Shown here piece by piece: positions 37,048-49,199 of a stretch of 64,000 bases of DNA (its first letter is position 1; each line of letters opens with the position of its first letter). The stretch spans positions 1,295,501 to 1,359,500 of the forward strand of contig JACCIC010000037.1 in assembly GCA_018907035.1 (NCBI GenBank), read 5' to 3'. Made by a program: the position numbers and the translations under genes. This DNA comes from Sycobia sp. Sy_11 (lineage: Eukaryota; Arthropoda; Insecta; Hymenoptera; Epichrysomallidae). The notes under the pieces were generated by a model. That model did not search any database. It saw nothing but the letters and a program-made list of their open reading frames with translations, and was not told the origin of the DNA.

Positions 37048-37350
37048 TCAGTTTCGACTTGTCTGTCATCTGTGAGAACCAAACACTAATTATTATATGC
37101 GGTAATAAAGATTTTTCGAATATTATACATAATTTGTTAAATATTGGGGGCAAAGGTTACTACGTAATGATAACCATATGAAGCCGAGATGAAATTTGAT
37201 ATAAATTCTAGACAACGTGGCGCCGAACACAGGAGCTCCGGCTCGCGCCCCTACTTTCCCCGCAGTGGAAAATATGTGAATGTTGGAAAAAGATCCCAGA
37301 CAGAAAATTCTGGAAAAATCTTCCGCCGCAATTGATTTCAATATTAAATA
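36730..37350 (+). repeat. LTR-like segment with candidate primer-binding site
   Basis: A GC-rich part, a (CT)n tract (37007-37043) and an AATAAA-containing part (near 37103) are followed at 37218 by TGGCGCCGAACACAGG. That string resembles a lysine-tRNA-type retroelement primer-binding site and sits a few bases after ACAAC, a plausible LTR end. No second LTR, reverse transcriptase or target duplication was found, so this is only a candidate. Confidence 0.3.
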
Positions 37351-37402
37351 AATAAGTTATAAATAAATGAAGTATAAATGTTATGCATATATGGTATATT
37401 AT

Positions 37403-37409
<7 letters not shown>

Positions 37410-37451
<42 letters not shown>
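37410..37451. repeat. (TA)n microsatellite
   Basis: About 42 bp of alternating TA. Confidence 0.95.
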
Positions 37452-37454
<3 letters not shown>

Positions 37455-37621
37455 CTATATTTATATATAGATATACGCATGTACGTGCGTTTAAGTGGAA
37501 ATAGAAATAATATAAAAATATTATGGAGATTAAGAAAATTAGTTAATTTAATTAATAAGATAGCGTAACGTAGTATAAGTTTGTATAGAATAGTATAGGC
37601 TAAGCCTTTATGTATATAATA

Positions 37622-38912
37622 TCAGGTATGTGAATAAGTCTTTCCCGTTTTTTTTTCAAATTTTGAGCCTTTATTGTGAAAAAATGGTTACAAATGAATT
37701 ATTGAAAGTATTGGCTATCGCTAACTACAACTTTTTCCCATCTTTCTGGCAACATACGAATCCCGTTGCGAAAAAATTCGACCGGTTTGGCCTCTATCCA
37801 GTCATCCACCCATTTTTTGGCTTCCTCGTAGGAATGGAAGTGCTGGTCAGCCAGGCCATGCGTCATCGATCTGAAGAGATGGTAATTAGACGGAGCAACG
37901 TCTGGACTATACGGCGGGTGGGGTAGGACTTCCCATTTGAGCGTTTCTAAGTATGTTTTCACCGGCGGTGCAACATGTGGGCGAGCATTGTCATGTTGCA
38001 AAATAACTTTGTCGTGCCTGTCGGAGTATTGTGGCCGTTTTTCTCGCAGTGCGCGGCTCAAACGCATCAATGGTCGTCGATAGACCTCGCCTGTGATCCT
38101 TTCATTAGGTTTCAGAAGCTCATAGTAAACCACACCTAGCTGGTCCCACCATATACAGAGCATGAGCTTGGCGCCATGAATATTTGGCTTGGCCGTCGAT
38201 GATGATGCATGGCCGGGTAGTCCCCATGATTTTCTTCGCTTCGGATTATCGTAACATATCCACTTTTCATCGCCAGTCACGATACGATGCAGGAAACCCT
38301 TTCTTTTATGTCGCTGAAGCAGCTGTTCGCAAGTGAAAAAACGCCGTTCGACGTCTCTCAGCTTCAGTTCGTACGGCACCCAATTTCCTTGCTTTTGGAT
38401 CATTCCCATGGAAATGGGAATTACAAACGCTTGGAAATGGTTGTTCGGTCAACTCCCAATGCTTCAGCAAGTTCTTCTTGCGTTTGACAAGAATCTTCAT
38501 CAAGCAAAGTCGCCAATTCTCGACCTTCAAAGATTTGCGGCCACCCGGAACGCTCCTTGTCTTCCACGTCGAAATCACCGCTTTTGAAGCGTCGAAACCA
38601 TCCGCGAACACTTGAATCATCGACACAACCTTCTCCATAAGCCTCCTGAAGCAATCGATGCGTCTCGGCAGCAGATTTCTTCAAATTGAACCAATAAAGT
38701 GAAACTTCCCGCAAATGACGTCGACTCGGCTCAAATTTCGACATTTTCACGATATCAAAAATTTATGATGCGAAAAAATTTTAACTAATGTGTTAGTATG
38801 GAATTGTTGACATATGAATAAGCTTTGATTATGACATATGTAACCATTGAATACTCGCACAGTATTGATGGCGCCATCTCTTACAAAAAACGGGAAAGAC
38901 TTATTCACACTC

Positions 38913-38916
<4 letters not shown>
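37622..38916 (-). mobile_element. Near-complete mariner element with terminal inverted repeats
   Basis: The 1295-bp element is flanked by TA on both sides (37620-37621 and 38917-38918). The terminal inverted repeats are about 32 bp with three mismatches near the tips; both contain GTGAATAAGTCTTTCCCG. The length is typical of mariner, and the element holds one transposase pseudogene on the minus strand. Its right end runs straight into a (TA)n tract. Both ends survive, so it could in principle be moved by a transposase supplied elsewhere; this is inference. Confidence 0.93.
37699..38750 (-). pseudogene. Mariner transposase, frameshifted and missing the third catalytic Asp
   Basis: The first frame (38750-38421) carries the N-terminal helix-turn-helix region: FNLKKSAAETHRLL, WFRRFKSGDFDVEDKERSG, and TQEELAEALGVDRTTISKRL. 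It then stops at TAA. The second frame (38409-37699) carries QGNWVPYEL, HRIVTGDEKW (first catalytic Asp), WWDQLGVVYYELLKP, ILQHDNARPH (second Asp), YSPDVAPSNYHLF and a PERWEKVV end. About eight extra bases at the junction cause the frameshift. In the YSPDVAPSNYH motif the residue 34 positions after the second Asp is Asn, not Asp, so the DD34D triad is DDN. The copy is inactive on two counts. It belongs with irritans/cecropia-like mariners by general resemblance. Confidence 0.93.

Positions 38917-38969
<53 letters not shown>
38916..38969. repeat. (TA)n microsatellite abutting mariner
   Basis: About 52 bp of alternating TA immediately after the mariner's right end. Confidence 0.95.
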
Positions 38970-38970
<1 letters not shown>

Positions 38971-39841
38971 TTAAAATTTGCGCGCTGAAGTTAAGTAGTT
39001 ATTTAATACAAAATAATGGTAAATATAATATAATGTAAGAATAAAATAAATATTTAAGGTACTTATAGCAGCGAACAGAAGGAAAAATTAATAGGGCAAT
39101 CATGATATATAAGGCTAAAGTGTATAGGTTCTATATCCTTATTATCAATAATTTAATATAAATTTAATCCTAGTAAAATAATTACAAGCAATTCATAGAC
39201 GAAATAATGATGTTCAAGACATTTGTGCTCCGTATGTAGCGGTAAACTAGGAAAATTTTTGTCAACATTTTCCTTCTTATGTCGGCGAGATGCTATAGTA
39301 AGCCCTTACCTCCGCGTCTCCATAAATACCGAGAACTATCTGGAGAGCAGATGCGCCGACTGTTGTAAGCATGAGAATAGCTGTTGACCATGCCGAGGAG
39401 GGGAATGAGCTGTGAGGGCACGTAGGAGTAATAAAATTCCGCGCGGTCACACGGTAAATATGATCTCTAGGAGTGCGCTTATGGAGAAGGACCGAGAGGA
39501 GTGGGGCGTTGATTTTCTGCGGATGGGAAAAACGCGAAGGCGGCCGGCAGTATTGTCCGTTTCGTCTCTGCGTGTGCATCATTCTCCGTAAAGCATTTTT
39601 GTACGCTAAATATACGCGCTGTTTTCAGTCATCGATTTGAATCGAACTTCGTACTTAAGTGTGTCACGTATTATATTTTGTGAGTGTTTCGAAGTGGTGC
39701 TCGTGTCAAACCAGCGACTCTTGCAGAGCGTCCTCACGTCTCTGTGGTGTTTTGTGTTCGTTTTCTGCGGTGCGCCTAGATCTTGTGAAAAACACCTTCT
39801 GCTCGACTGGGGATTGACTGTAGACGAGCACCATCAGCATC

Positions 39842-40035
<194 letters not shown>

Positions 40036-40203
40036 GGAATGGCCGGTGTGTTCCAGGTATCGTATGAAGTGAGGTAGTTTAATTTCTGTATTTGTGTGAC
40101 TGTGAAACCGAATACTTTGTAACAATTGTCGTTGTCCTCGGATTATTTATATTAATCTACTTTCTGTGTTTGTGTATTTATTCAAAGATATTTATTATAT
40201 AAC

Positions 40204-40273
40204 ACACTGATATTTAAAGGGCTTTTCCCCCACTTTATGACTGGGGTTTTTTATGCCGGCTAAATATCAGTGT
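40204..40273 (+). other. ENE-like U-rich-loop stem-loop, copy C
   Basis: The outer stem is 13 perfect pairs (ACACTGATATTTA at 40204-40216 with 40261-40273), extended by GGGC/GCC-type pairs. Inside, UUUU (40223-40226) faces UUUUUUAU (40247-40254) across an inner hairpin closed by CCCC/GGGG. An ATTAAA signal follows at 40290-40295. The plan is that of copy B but the stem sequence is entirely different, so pairing rather than sequence is conserved. Confidence 0.55.
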
Positions 40274-40299
40274 TTAGATTTATTTATTAATTAAAGATT

Positions 40300-42500
40300 T
40301 TATACGTTTAGAAAACGTCCTATATTTATTTACAAATATCCACCTTTCCGCCACATTAATATTGCTATATATTTATATAAACTTACTAGATTCAGGTAAG
40401 AGATACTTTGTAATTATTATAAATTAAAAACAAATGATATCTTTATATAAATTAACTTATCGAATTATAGATATGTTATCAATATTCTATAGAAATAAGA
40501 CATATAAGTATTTTATAGATATTGTATAGAAATATAACGTTTAAATACCTTTTAAATATTTTATAAATATTTTACAAATGTGTTATAGGAATATAGATTG
40601 TAGCTATTTCATAGACATTTTATATAAATTAATTTTATATAGTACTTATAAGCTTCGACTAATGTAAGAGAGCCAACGAAAGAATTGTTTTATAATCAAA
40701 ATTTAATCTCTTCTTTTGGCTTTCCACTACGACCGGGACAAGCTTCTACGAAAATTTTCGAAGGGCTTGTCGGGACTACATATAAATACAGCCAAACTTC
40801 ACTGTCGATTAGGATTTCGTTTAGGTCGGACAACCGCTCACGACAGTCTCGGAAAATTTTCGTACGGACTTAGTCTTTTTCGAGCATTTTTTGTGACTCT
40901 TTTTTTTGTGAATTTTTTTTGGGACTCTGTTTTTTTGCGTGCGTTTTTTTCAACTTAATTTTTTTGCGTTTCTTTTCGATTTATGAGTTTTTGTGTTTTC
41001 TTAAATTAGTTTATGTGCGTTTCATTTTGTGCATTTTCTAGGCTTAGTTTTCGTGCGTGGACTATACTTACTTTTATTAATTTAGGATTAGCCTTACCTA
41101 TTATTATTGGTTACGGTAAATAAATATAAGTAAGTAATTTATATTCATTGTTCTTGTTTTATTTTTTTCTTTCACGAAAATAATAGTAATATACATAAGA
41201 GTACGCTAAACGGCGGAATTTTTAATCCTGTGTTCGGAAGCTGCTCCATGTTGAACTAGTATTTATTAAAGAATCCGGTTGAATTCATTTCTCAGTGATT
41301 TTTGCGTCGCGTATCTATTCACGCACCAGCACCACATCACTGGCTATTAATCGCGAGATTAGGCCAAAAATAGGGGGAAATCTTGCCGGCATTTCGCGGA
41401 AGCAAATCGTCGCGTAAATAACCGAGTTGTCACCCGTCTTTAAGCAGACATATTAACCAAGGCGGGACGACACATAATCAAACTCCGATGTGCTTTGTGT
41501 AGGATACATCAACGCGCACTTCAAGAGCGAGGGCGCGCATCTCCAGAATTGGGATTTTTGTGCATCGAAATTGCCGACGTGTCTTTCATAAGACTTTTTT
41601 AAAACAGCTTAAAACAATAAACATGAGAGTTTTTTAAAGAATTCTTAAGACTTTATTATTCTTTTGTAATTCTGTCAAGCTAATTAAGTATCTTATGATG
41701 TTTTTTATTTTATAAATAATAATATCATAATTGTATTATATATCTGAATTAAAATGTTCATTTACTAGCCAAAAACAAGGTTCCAGCTTTAAATTTAGTT
41801 TGTATCTCTTTCCTAATTTTATTGACAAGTTTTAGCCAATTTTAAGCCATGATAGTTGATTTCATTTTTAATACCTAGTAACTACTTACCAAACTATTGA
41901 AAATTGTTATATATCTACCAGGGATTAAATGACTGCAAATCGTTTAACTAAACTTAATGTTAAAACCTATAGTCAAATTACCATAAATTATTCATACTAA
42001 AGTTATGATCGCTATCTTATTAAATAAAAATGCTTAAACTATAGTTGATACATAAACCGCAATAAATGAGGAAATAGTCGTCGAATGTTTCAGCATTCAC
42101 TCGATACCCGAGTGTCTGATTACCATCTCTTCCAGGTAGTTTGAAAGCGGAAAAGGTCAACCAAGTCGATCGGATAAGTTCAACAAGTAGTAGAGTATTG
42201 AACGTCTCCGGTACGGGAGTAGCCCTCACTGCACGAGTAAAGAGAACAGCTTTGAGCTGCCGCTTTTAACTTCCAAAACGAAGATCCCGAATTCTGATCT
42301 CCTCTGCTTTTAATGTGTATCGAGTAAACACTCGTGAAATAACGGATTTTTACTTTTAATATATATATATATTATATTATATCATACTAGTCATATCATA
42401 TTTCATGTCATATCATATCATCATATCATACTTCATATCATACCTCATACTAATTTATAATTTATGGATATCTTTTGATTTTTGTAAATTTTATTTTCTC
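40300..42500. other. LTR-like or promoter-like stretch and AT-rich DNA
   Basis: At 40660-41340 there are a hairpin (GACAAGC at 40737-40743 with GCTTGTC at 40765-40771), a TATAAATA (40781-40788), a T-rich block and AATAAA-type signals near 41118. This resembles an LTR with promoter and poly(A) site, but no paired copy or target duplication is visible. A CpG-richer patch covers 41320-41600. The rest is unremarkable. Confidence 0.3.
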
Positions 42501-42508
42501 TTATGTTG

Positions 42509-42516
<8 letters not shown>

Positions 42517-42567
<51 letters not shown>

Positions 42568-42850
42568 TTTTCTCTCTTTCTCTGTCTTCTCTAATAAAAT
42601 AGTTTTATATGCCAAATCATACTGAACATAATTTGTGACGACAAATTATATTTTTGTTATTATACGTTATGTTAACTTCAGAATTGACAATAGACTTTTT
42701 TTTTTTAATTTGAACCAAAGAAATGATGGCAAAATAGGATTTTTAACCAATATCTCGGAACTATGTATATATATAATACATCGTCACTTCTGCATAAATA
42801 AAAAGGTAATATCGTAAAAAGTAATAAATTAAAAGGTAATATGTAAAATA
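42517..42850 (-). repeat. GA-tailed segment, second copy
   Basis: On the minus strand this matches 11440-11670: AATTTTGTCGTCACAAATTATG-like text, AGTATGATTTGGCATA, then a (GA)n tract (plus-strand CT tract at 42517-42575). It lies on the same side of the fold-back array as in locus 1. Confidence 0.65.
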
Positions 42851-42952
42851 CGTTATTCGCATACCAACATTTTGCTTAATTTCAGTTGGCACCACGACTG
42901 AAATATTCACGGTATTTAATTGAAAAAACGGAAATATACGATATATATATTT

Positions 42953-43433
42953 TAAATACGGTTTCTACTGAGAAATATTGCATTGACGTGTACAGGCGGT
43001 TCCATACGATATCCCGTTGCCTCAGAATGATTTCTATTGGGAGTTTTGTGTTCGTATGATAGAATGCGATGTCTAGGTGTCTCTGGACGATTTCTACGGG
43101 GAATTTCGTGTTCGGACGGTAAAAGACGATATCAGGATGTTTTGGAACGATTTCTACGGAGAGTGTTTAAGAGACTTCTATAAAGAGATTCATTTGCTAT
43201 CATTTCAACACGCACACTCCCAGTAAAAGTCGTCCCGGGATACCTGGACATTGTATTCTATCTCCCCAACACAAAACTCTCTATAGCAGTCGTCCCGAGA
43301 CATGTCCTATATTCCGAACACGATACTCTCCGTAAATATCGTCTCGAAACACTTGAACATCTTTTTCAACCGCCCGAAATCAAAAAAACAATTTTCCCCA
43401 TAGAAGCTGTATGTAATATCCATATATATGTGT
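42953..43433. repeat. Fold-back repeat of 60-bp units, locus 2
   Basis: Units such as CGATTTCTACGGGGAATTTC run in one orientation from about 42953 to 43165. Their reverse complements (CCCGTAGAAGTCG-like: GTAAAAGTCGTCCC, TAGCAGTCGTCCC, CCATAGAAGC) run from about 43190 to 43433. The outer ends GGTTTCTAC and GTAGAAGC-like match those of locus 1. It is shorter than locus 1 and inverted with respect to it. Confidence 0.75.
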
Positions 43434-43489
43434 ATTAAACACGGTTGTACATTCTGTATATACATATTGTATATACAGAAGCGACGATA

Positions 43490-43622
43490 GGTAAATTACG
43501 GTCAATTATTTATAGTAATATAGATTTTTATATATACAGTACTTTTTACTTGGATATTATTGAATTGTTTAAGAAATCGGTTAAATTATTATCTCGAGCG
43601 AAGCCGAGACGGGGGATACTAG
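43490..43622 (+). mobile_element. Helitron-like 3' end, copy 1
   Basis: The segment ends with a hairpin, CTCGAGCGAAGCCGAG (43593-43608), then 10 bases, then CTAG (43619-43622) followed by T. A short GC hairpin about 10 nt before a CTRR end abutting T is the 3' signature of Helitrons, which insert between A and T. The hairpin centre is GCGAAGC, an unusually stable mini-loop. A diverged second copy is at 45560-45689. No helicase gene and no 5' TC end were identified, so this is a non-autonomous fragment. Confidence 0.6.
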
Positions 43623-43679
43623 TATATATATATAAGTACGACAATGCAATTAACAACAACGTTTGAAAAAAGGAAAAAA

Positions 43680-43900
43680 ACAACGGAAAATTGCGCGAGC
43701 AACGAGGATCGCAGTAACGTCGAACTGACACTCTGACTGCGAAGCCTAATTCAATATGCCGCGTGCATCGCTTCACCTCTGAACCTAGGAGCAGCCGCGT
43801 CTACGCACATTCTCAGACCGCGACGATCGTGTGGCATAACTCACTTGATATTGCTAACATAACCATCGCACGGACATGTACCGAGGAGAACATTTAAAAA
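43680..43900. other. CpG-richer patch between Helitron-like end and block S2
   Basis: GC-richer sequence with no recognisable frame; the minus open frame 43546-43776 straddles the Helitron-like end and is not credible. Confidence 0.35.
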
Positions 43901-43902
43901 GC

Positions 43903-44888
43903 TTTCTGAATAATAAACTATATTTATATTATGTTTTGCTATTTTTAGAATTATCAATAGCATAGAATAAGTTCTGAATTAAAATTTTAAATCAGCAGCA
44001 TTGCAAAAAATTTGTTCCTTAATAATAAATCTATATATAAAACATTTCGAGTAAAAAATATTTCATGCAGGAAAATGGATGGGATGACATTTAAAAATAA
44101 AGAAAAAACTTTTGACGAAATTGCCATAAACATTGGTTAAGGTAGCATAGGTATTGGTTAATAAGTTAATCCAATACTGGATTAAGAATGAGCGGGGCCT
44201 GGTGCTAAAATTACAGCGGAGACTTGTCTTTCAGGTTCCAATTTCTATAGCGTATGTTAAATTAATTTTTTGTTCCGTAACTGAGGAATGAGATTAGAAA
44301 CACAAATTTTGCATATATAATTTGATTAAAATAAACAACAAAACATTATTCAAATGTAAATAATTTTTTCTACTTTTGTATTTGAAAACATGCTTATTAT
44401 ATTATCAAAACCAGGTGATTTCAAAACTAATTTTTGATAGTGAGAATACACAATCGAGATAAATCTTTTTCACTAAGGCCACCCTTTTTGCTAATCCGAC
44501 AGATCTTAAATTCGTACATATAACTAAGTTTTTTTTATCTAAGTCAAACATGATCGTAAGCTCGAGCGCGAGTTTATGATATGTCGAATGTCTCAATTGT
44601 TTACACTAATGTTTTACAACCACTGTCTTTTCGATCTTTCACTGCCCGTAAATAAATCGGCCCGTTTGCTTTTATATCATGTAATGAAATATTGTTTTAG
44701 ATTAGTTAGAATAATTAAATAAATAATTAAATTACTTTAAGACTTTACCCTGGAACTGCACCGCTGATTGCTATAAAATAGAATATTATGACGTACTTGA
44801 ACATTTTTGATGAAATATTCAATATAACTATTTAAATCTAGAAATCCAACTAACTTATTTTAGATATTTTTGTCGATTGTAAGGTCGG

Positions 44889-44959
<71 letters not shown>

Positions 44960-45262
44960 CTACGTAAGAATACATTTCAATATTAATTAACTATAATTTT
45001 TAAATTAAATATGTATTTGGCGCAGTATGTCTTAATTGTACGATAAGAACTAAAACTGCGTTCTATTTGCGAAGCTTATTTCTATAACATTTCGAAAAAA
45101 TAAAAATCTTGACCGTGACCGTTTTTCTTGTTTTTAGCATTCTTTATCTCGGTCTTTAGCTTTATCATATGAATCCATTATTTAGAATTTAATTATTTTG
45201 TATATAGAACCTTCTTAGGAGAACTAAGGTACCTCTAAGTATGAATTTTCAAGTAAGTTAGA
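43903..45262 (+). repeat. Paralogous noncoding block S2 (pairs with 26549-29085)
   Basis: Collinear with S1 in the same orientation over three stretches, including GCGGGGCCTGGTGCTAAAAT and ACCCTGGAACTGCACCGC. It lacks the roughly 0.9 kb present at 26800-27700 in S1. No gene is visible inside. Confidence 0.75.
44891..44960. repeat. (TA)n microsatellite
   Basis: About 70 bp of alternating TA within block S2, at the place equivalent to 28658-28701. Confidence 0.95.
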
Positions 45263-45399
45263 TAAAAAAAAATTAATAATATATTTTTACGGCTCTTTTC
45301 TGCGGATTTAAAGGACGAAAATAGTTTAGGTATATCGGTACGATTTCTACAGGCCGTTTTGTCTTGTCTCATTTAACAACTGAGATTATTTTCTATGTA

Positions 45400-45400
<1 letters not shown>

Positions 45401-45443
<43 letters not shown>
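45401..45443. repeat. (TA)n microsatellite
   Basis: About 42 bp of alternating TA. Confidence 0.95.
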
Positions 45444-45447
<4 letters not shown>

Positions 45448-45559
45448 GAGATTTTCGTATTATATGGAATATTTTATTACTGGTACCAATTGAACTTGAA
45501 AAAAAGTCTATAAAATAGTACCTTATTGAAGCGGACGTTGAGATAGGAGCTTTTTTACG

Positions 45560-45689
45560 AAAACGACGGTCGGTAAAATTATCTATAGGAATATAAAATA
45601 TAGAATATATAGTATTTTTTGCACAGATATTATTGAACTGTTTCATAAATAAGTTGAATTATTATCTCGCGTGAAGGCGAGATGGCCAG
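45560..45689 (+). mobile_element. Helitron-like 3' end, copy 2 (decayed)
   Basis: Homologous to 43490-43622, with shared phrases such as ATATTATTGAA, TGTTT and ATTATCTCG. It ends in the hairpin CTCGCGTGAAGGCGAG (45666-45681), whose arm bases differ from copy 1 but still pair, then CCAG|T instead of CTAG|T. A GATTTCTACAGGCCG phrase near 45340 suggests a relic of the 60-bp fold-back unit next to it. Confidence 0.5.
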
Positions 45690-45699
45690 TATTTATATA

Positions 45700-46290
45700 A
45701 AATTGAATTTTTTTTACCTAGTATATATCTGCGACTTTATTCGAGAACTCAAGGTTCTCAAGATGATCGAGATGATCACCATTGAGGATTTATTCTTGTA
45801 TAACATTGTAATTGTTTCTTATTGATTTACTTATTTTTAAAATATTTATTGTTATAGATCGTATTATTGTACTAATTATCATATTAATTATCGTATAAAT
45901 ATATTTTTTGTTTCAGGTATGTGATGTATTCGAGTTTAACCTATCAAAAGACAATTACAGGACTTTTATTAGTGAAATATGAAGTCTAAACACATTATGG
46001 AACGAGGGAGCAAAATAGGCGTTTTCCAACTAAGGTATTTTTGCCGCCCAAGCGTAGCGAGTGCGTCAATTTATCCGAGTCTGAAAACACCTTTGTTCTT
46101 GTATTGTATTCTTTTCTTATACGATGGAAGTATCCTTGATTTTATGTATAAAGAGGTACATCAAAAACAAAATTAAAGCTACGAACTATTAATTGGAAGA
46201 AATTTAGAAGGTGCAGACTGTAAGTCAAAATTTTTGTGTATAGTCCCCGCTAAGTCTTTTGTGTAGAGTGTACGTGTATGAGTCTGGTGC
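45700..46290. other. AT-rich DNA, nothing recognised
   Basis: No feature beyond short low-complexity runs. Confidence 0.6.
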
Positions 46291-46298
46291 TCGTTCCG

Positions 46299-46299
<1 letters not shown>

Positions 46300-46352
<53 letters not shown>
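46300..46352. repeat. (TA)n microsatellite
   Basis: About 52 bp of alternating TA. Confidence 0.95.
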
Positions 46353-46354
<2 letters not shown>

Positions 46355-46359
46355 CCGGA

Positions 46360-48313
46360 TATAAAATGAAATCCATTTGACTAAAAAACATATAATGTGA
46401 ATTTTTTGAGGTTATTTTAAGTTGATTATTAAGTCTAAACAAATATGATTAAGTATAAAAAAACAACGAAAAGATAATAGATTTCTGCAGTGTGTCTGAG
46501 ACTATTTTAAACTTATTAAAGAATCATCATCCAACTAGAACAAATTCGAAATTTAATTTAACGCAATTTTAACTTGATTATATGTATCATATTAATCCGT
46601 AATAAATATTTTGATATAAATAATTTTTTATATTATGAATTACTTGTTTGACGAATCATCTTTCAAGCTACGTTACACGAAAATATTCATTTTGAAGATT
46701 AAAATATTTGGAAATGATATATTAATAATGAGAAATGAGTCTGCATGACGGGGATCGCGTGGGTCGGAAAGGAGTGAAAGGGCGGAGCCCCCGACAGAAT
46801 TGCAGGAGGATGTGGAGCTCTCCACCCGTATTGAATAAAAAAGAAAAATCAACTTTTTCAAAAAAACAATAATCAATAATCAGTTTATTCATAATATATT
46901 ACGAAAAAAACTAAACAAAACAAACTGAAAATTTTTTTATTATTTCTAATCTAATAAAAAATAATTAAAAATTAAAACTTTAAATAATTTTTATACAAAT
47001 ATCATTTTAAAAACAGACTACTTAACTTAAAGAGCAAAAAAGGCAGGAGCATCACGCAGGCCTAAATATTATAGATGCCAGATGTTGGACATTCCGCGAT
47101 GCCGTGTAAAGTAATATTCGAACGCAAAGAGTAAAAACTATGTGGTTTTCTAGTCTTTAAATTTTTGATTCTTGGAAGGAAAAATAAGGTTGTACGTGTT
47201 GAAAAAAGATAGATTTTTTTCTATAATTTTAGTTTTTTTTCTAGGGAGGAAAAGTCGGAGCTTACTCCCGTCAAGTAAGCGGAAAAATCTCTATTTTGCT
47301 CGCTGAGTGGTAGAAAGTTTTTTTTTCTATTACTTTTCGTAATTTTTCAGGATTTTAAGTTGTTGTTCTTATATAATTTCACATGAAAGTCACTCAGATT
47401 TCCGGAACAGTATATGTAGATAGAGCAGTCTGGATAAAATAGTAGGCTGAGCCAACGGAATGATAATGCAATTTAAGTAACGCATCGAAGCGCCACAAGC
47501 TAAATACGAAAGGCTGTAACGCTAATATAGACCAACCTAAATTAACATCACCTTAGGCAGAGTCAGGGAGAAATACGCTCCTGGCGTTTTCAAGGGCTGC
47601 TCGTGCCTAAGAACACTGCATTTTATCGAATGGGGCCTGTAGATTAGAATTTCACAGCATGCGGTATATTAGCCTGGTTGCACTTCCCCGCCGGTTATCT
47701 GCACGAGCCTATTCTTCTCTCGCGATAAAGTTATTTTAGAACAATGTATCGATTTATATGTCTTTGAAACTGATAGTGCAATAGCAAGCACCTAACTGTA
47801 CCAGAGAAGAGTAGACCTGCACCTACAAATAACATTAATTGGTGGAATTACCATTTTATTGCGCGATATGAGATTCTTTCGCTAATAGCTTCATTGTAAA
47901 ACGATGTTTCTAAAAAAATCTCGGATAATCAATTAACATCTGGAATATGAATTAAAAAAAGGTACGAATACTGCATTGCAAAACGGTAACTATTGGGGAT
48001 AGATTTGCAATTTCAGCGCACCAGTAAGCCTATTCATAATTATCTTCTTCTTTCACCAACATCTACACGTATACGCGCGAAAATACTCGCATAAATGTAG
48101 ACACTTTATTCGCGCTAGTCAAACTCGTCGTACAGATTTACGAGTCTGGGAGTTTCGGGCGCGCGATTTTTACGACACCGCGTGAGATCATTGCCCATCA
48201 TTTTTACGGGAAGTTATAAAAAGGATCTGTTTACGTTGTGCTGGAAAGAGGAAAACGAGGCTCCTGACTAGTAAAAAGCGCACCAAAGAGACTGTACAAT
48301 GTATACCAGGTGC

Positions 48314-48370
<57 letters not shown>

Positions 48371-49080
48371 GTTTCGCTCTCTCTATTTCTCTCTCGCCTA
48401 TGGGCTCGAATAAATAGAGCCAGGATTGACATGATCGCGGAATTTTACGGCTGGCACACTTGGATAAGTTAGATGATTATTATATGGTTTAATCCTAGCT
48501 TCGAGCCTCGTTCTTCTTTTCTTCTTTTTATTCATAGTATATGTATGGGAGGTGAATTTCAGACCGACAAAGAGAGACATTGTGGAACAGTCCCAAAATT
48601 ACGAAATGAGAGGCGTGTTATTCTGAATTTTAGGATAGTCTCGTTACCACTATCGCAATTAATTTAATCAATACATGCTAGACTATACGTTGCTCATGAT
48701 TTATCAATGCGTATCGATCATTCTATTATTTGTACTCAGAATTGATAAAAATTTCATATGTGAATAAAATATGCTAATTAAAACTTATTGAATCAATATT
48801 AAATTAAAGTGATCGTATGCTTTTTCAGGATATATATGTTATATTATTTATATTTAATGGGCCTTGATTATCAAATGCTCTTTTATACATTGTGGTCTAA
48901 ATCGAAATATTCGAGAAATTATTCAATGAATACTTAAAGTAATAAATCTGTAAAGAATAGAATTATGAATTGACCTATATATTGTTATAAAAAAGTTTTA
49001 ACGGAAATTTTCCGAATTTTAGTTAATTACAGACTCGCAAATCACTTGGTGAAATATCACAAAATATTAAGAAAACAAAG
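46360..49080. other. Mostly AT-rich DNA with two GC-richer patches
   Basis: A GC-rich patch at 46740-46830 (AGGGCGGAGCCCCCGAC-type text) looks like part of an unrecognised repeat. A CpG-richer patch at about 48060-48320 precedes a (CT)n tract. No gene recognised. Confidence 0.5.
48319..48367. repeat. (CT)n microsatellite
   Basis: About 48 bp of CT repeats with a few further imperfect repeats. Confidence 0.95.
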
Positions 49081-49084
49081 AAAA

Positions 49085-49190
49085 GTAAAAACACTAGGTT
49101 AGTTTTACAAAAGAGTTTATTTTTTATTACGAACAACTGTTTCGGCGGTCAAGACATCATCAGAGTTTAAATTCAGCTGAAGAAGTATAA
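49085..49190 (-). repeat. Possible Penelope-like element terminal fragment
   Basis: The minus strand contains TGATGATGTCTTGACCGCCG followed by AAACAGTTG, an AATAAA run, and then TAGTGTTTTTAC. This resembles the spacer typical of Penelope-like element ends as I recall them. No reverse transcriptase or GIY-YIG frame is present nearby. Assignment is tentative. Confidence 0.3.
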
Positions 49191-49199
49191 ATAACGATA

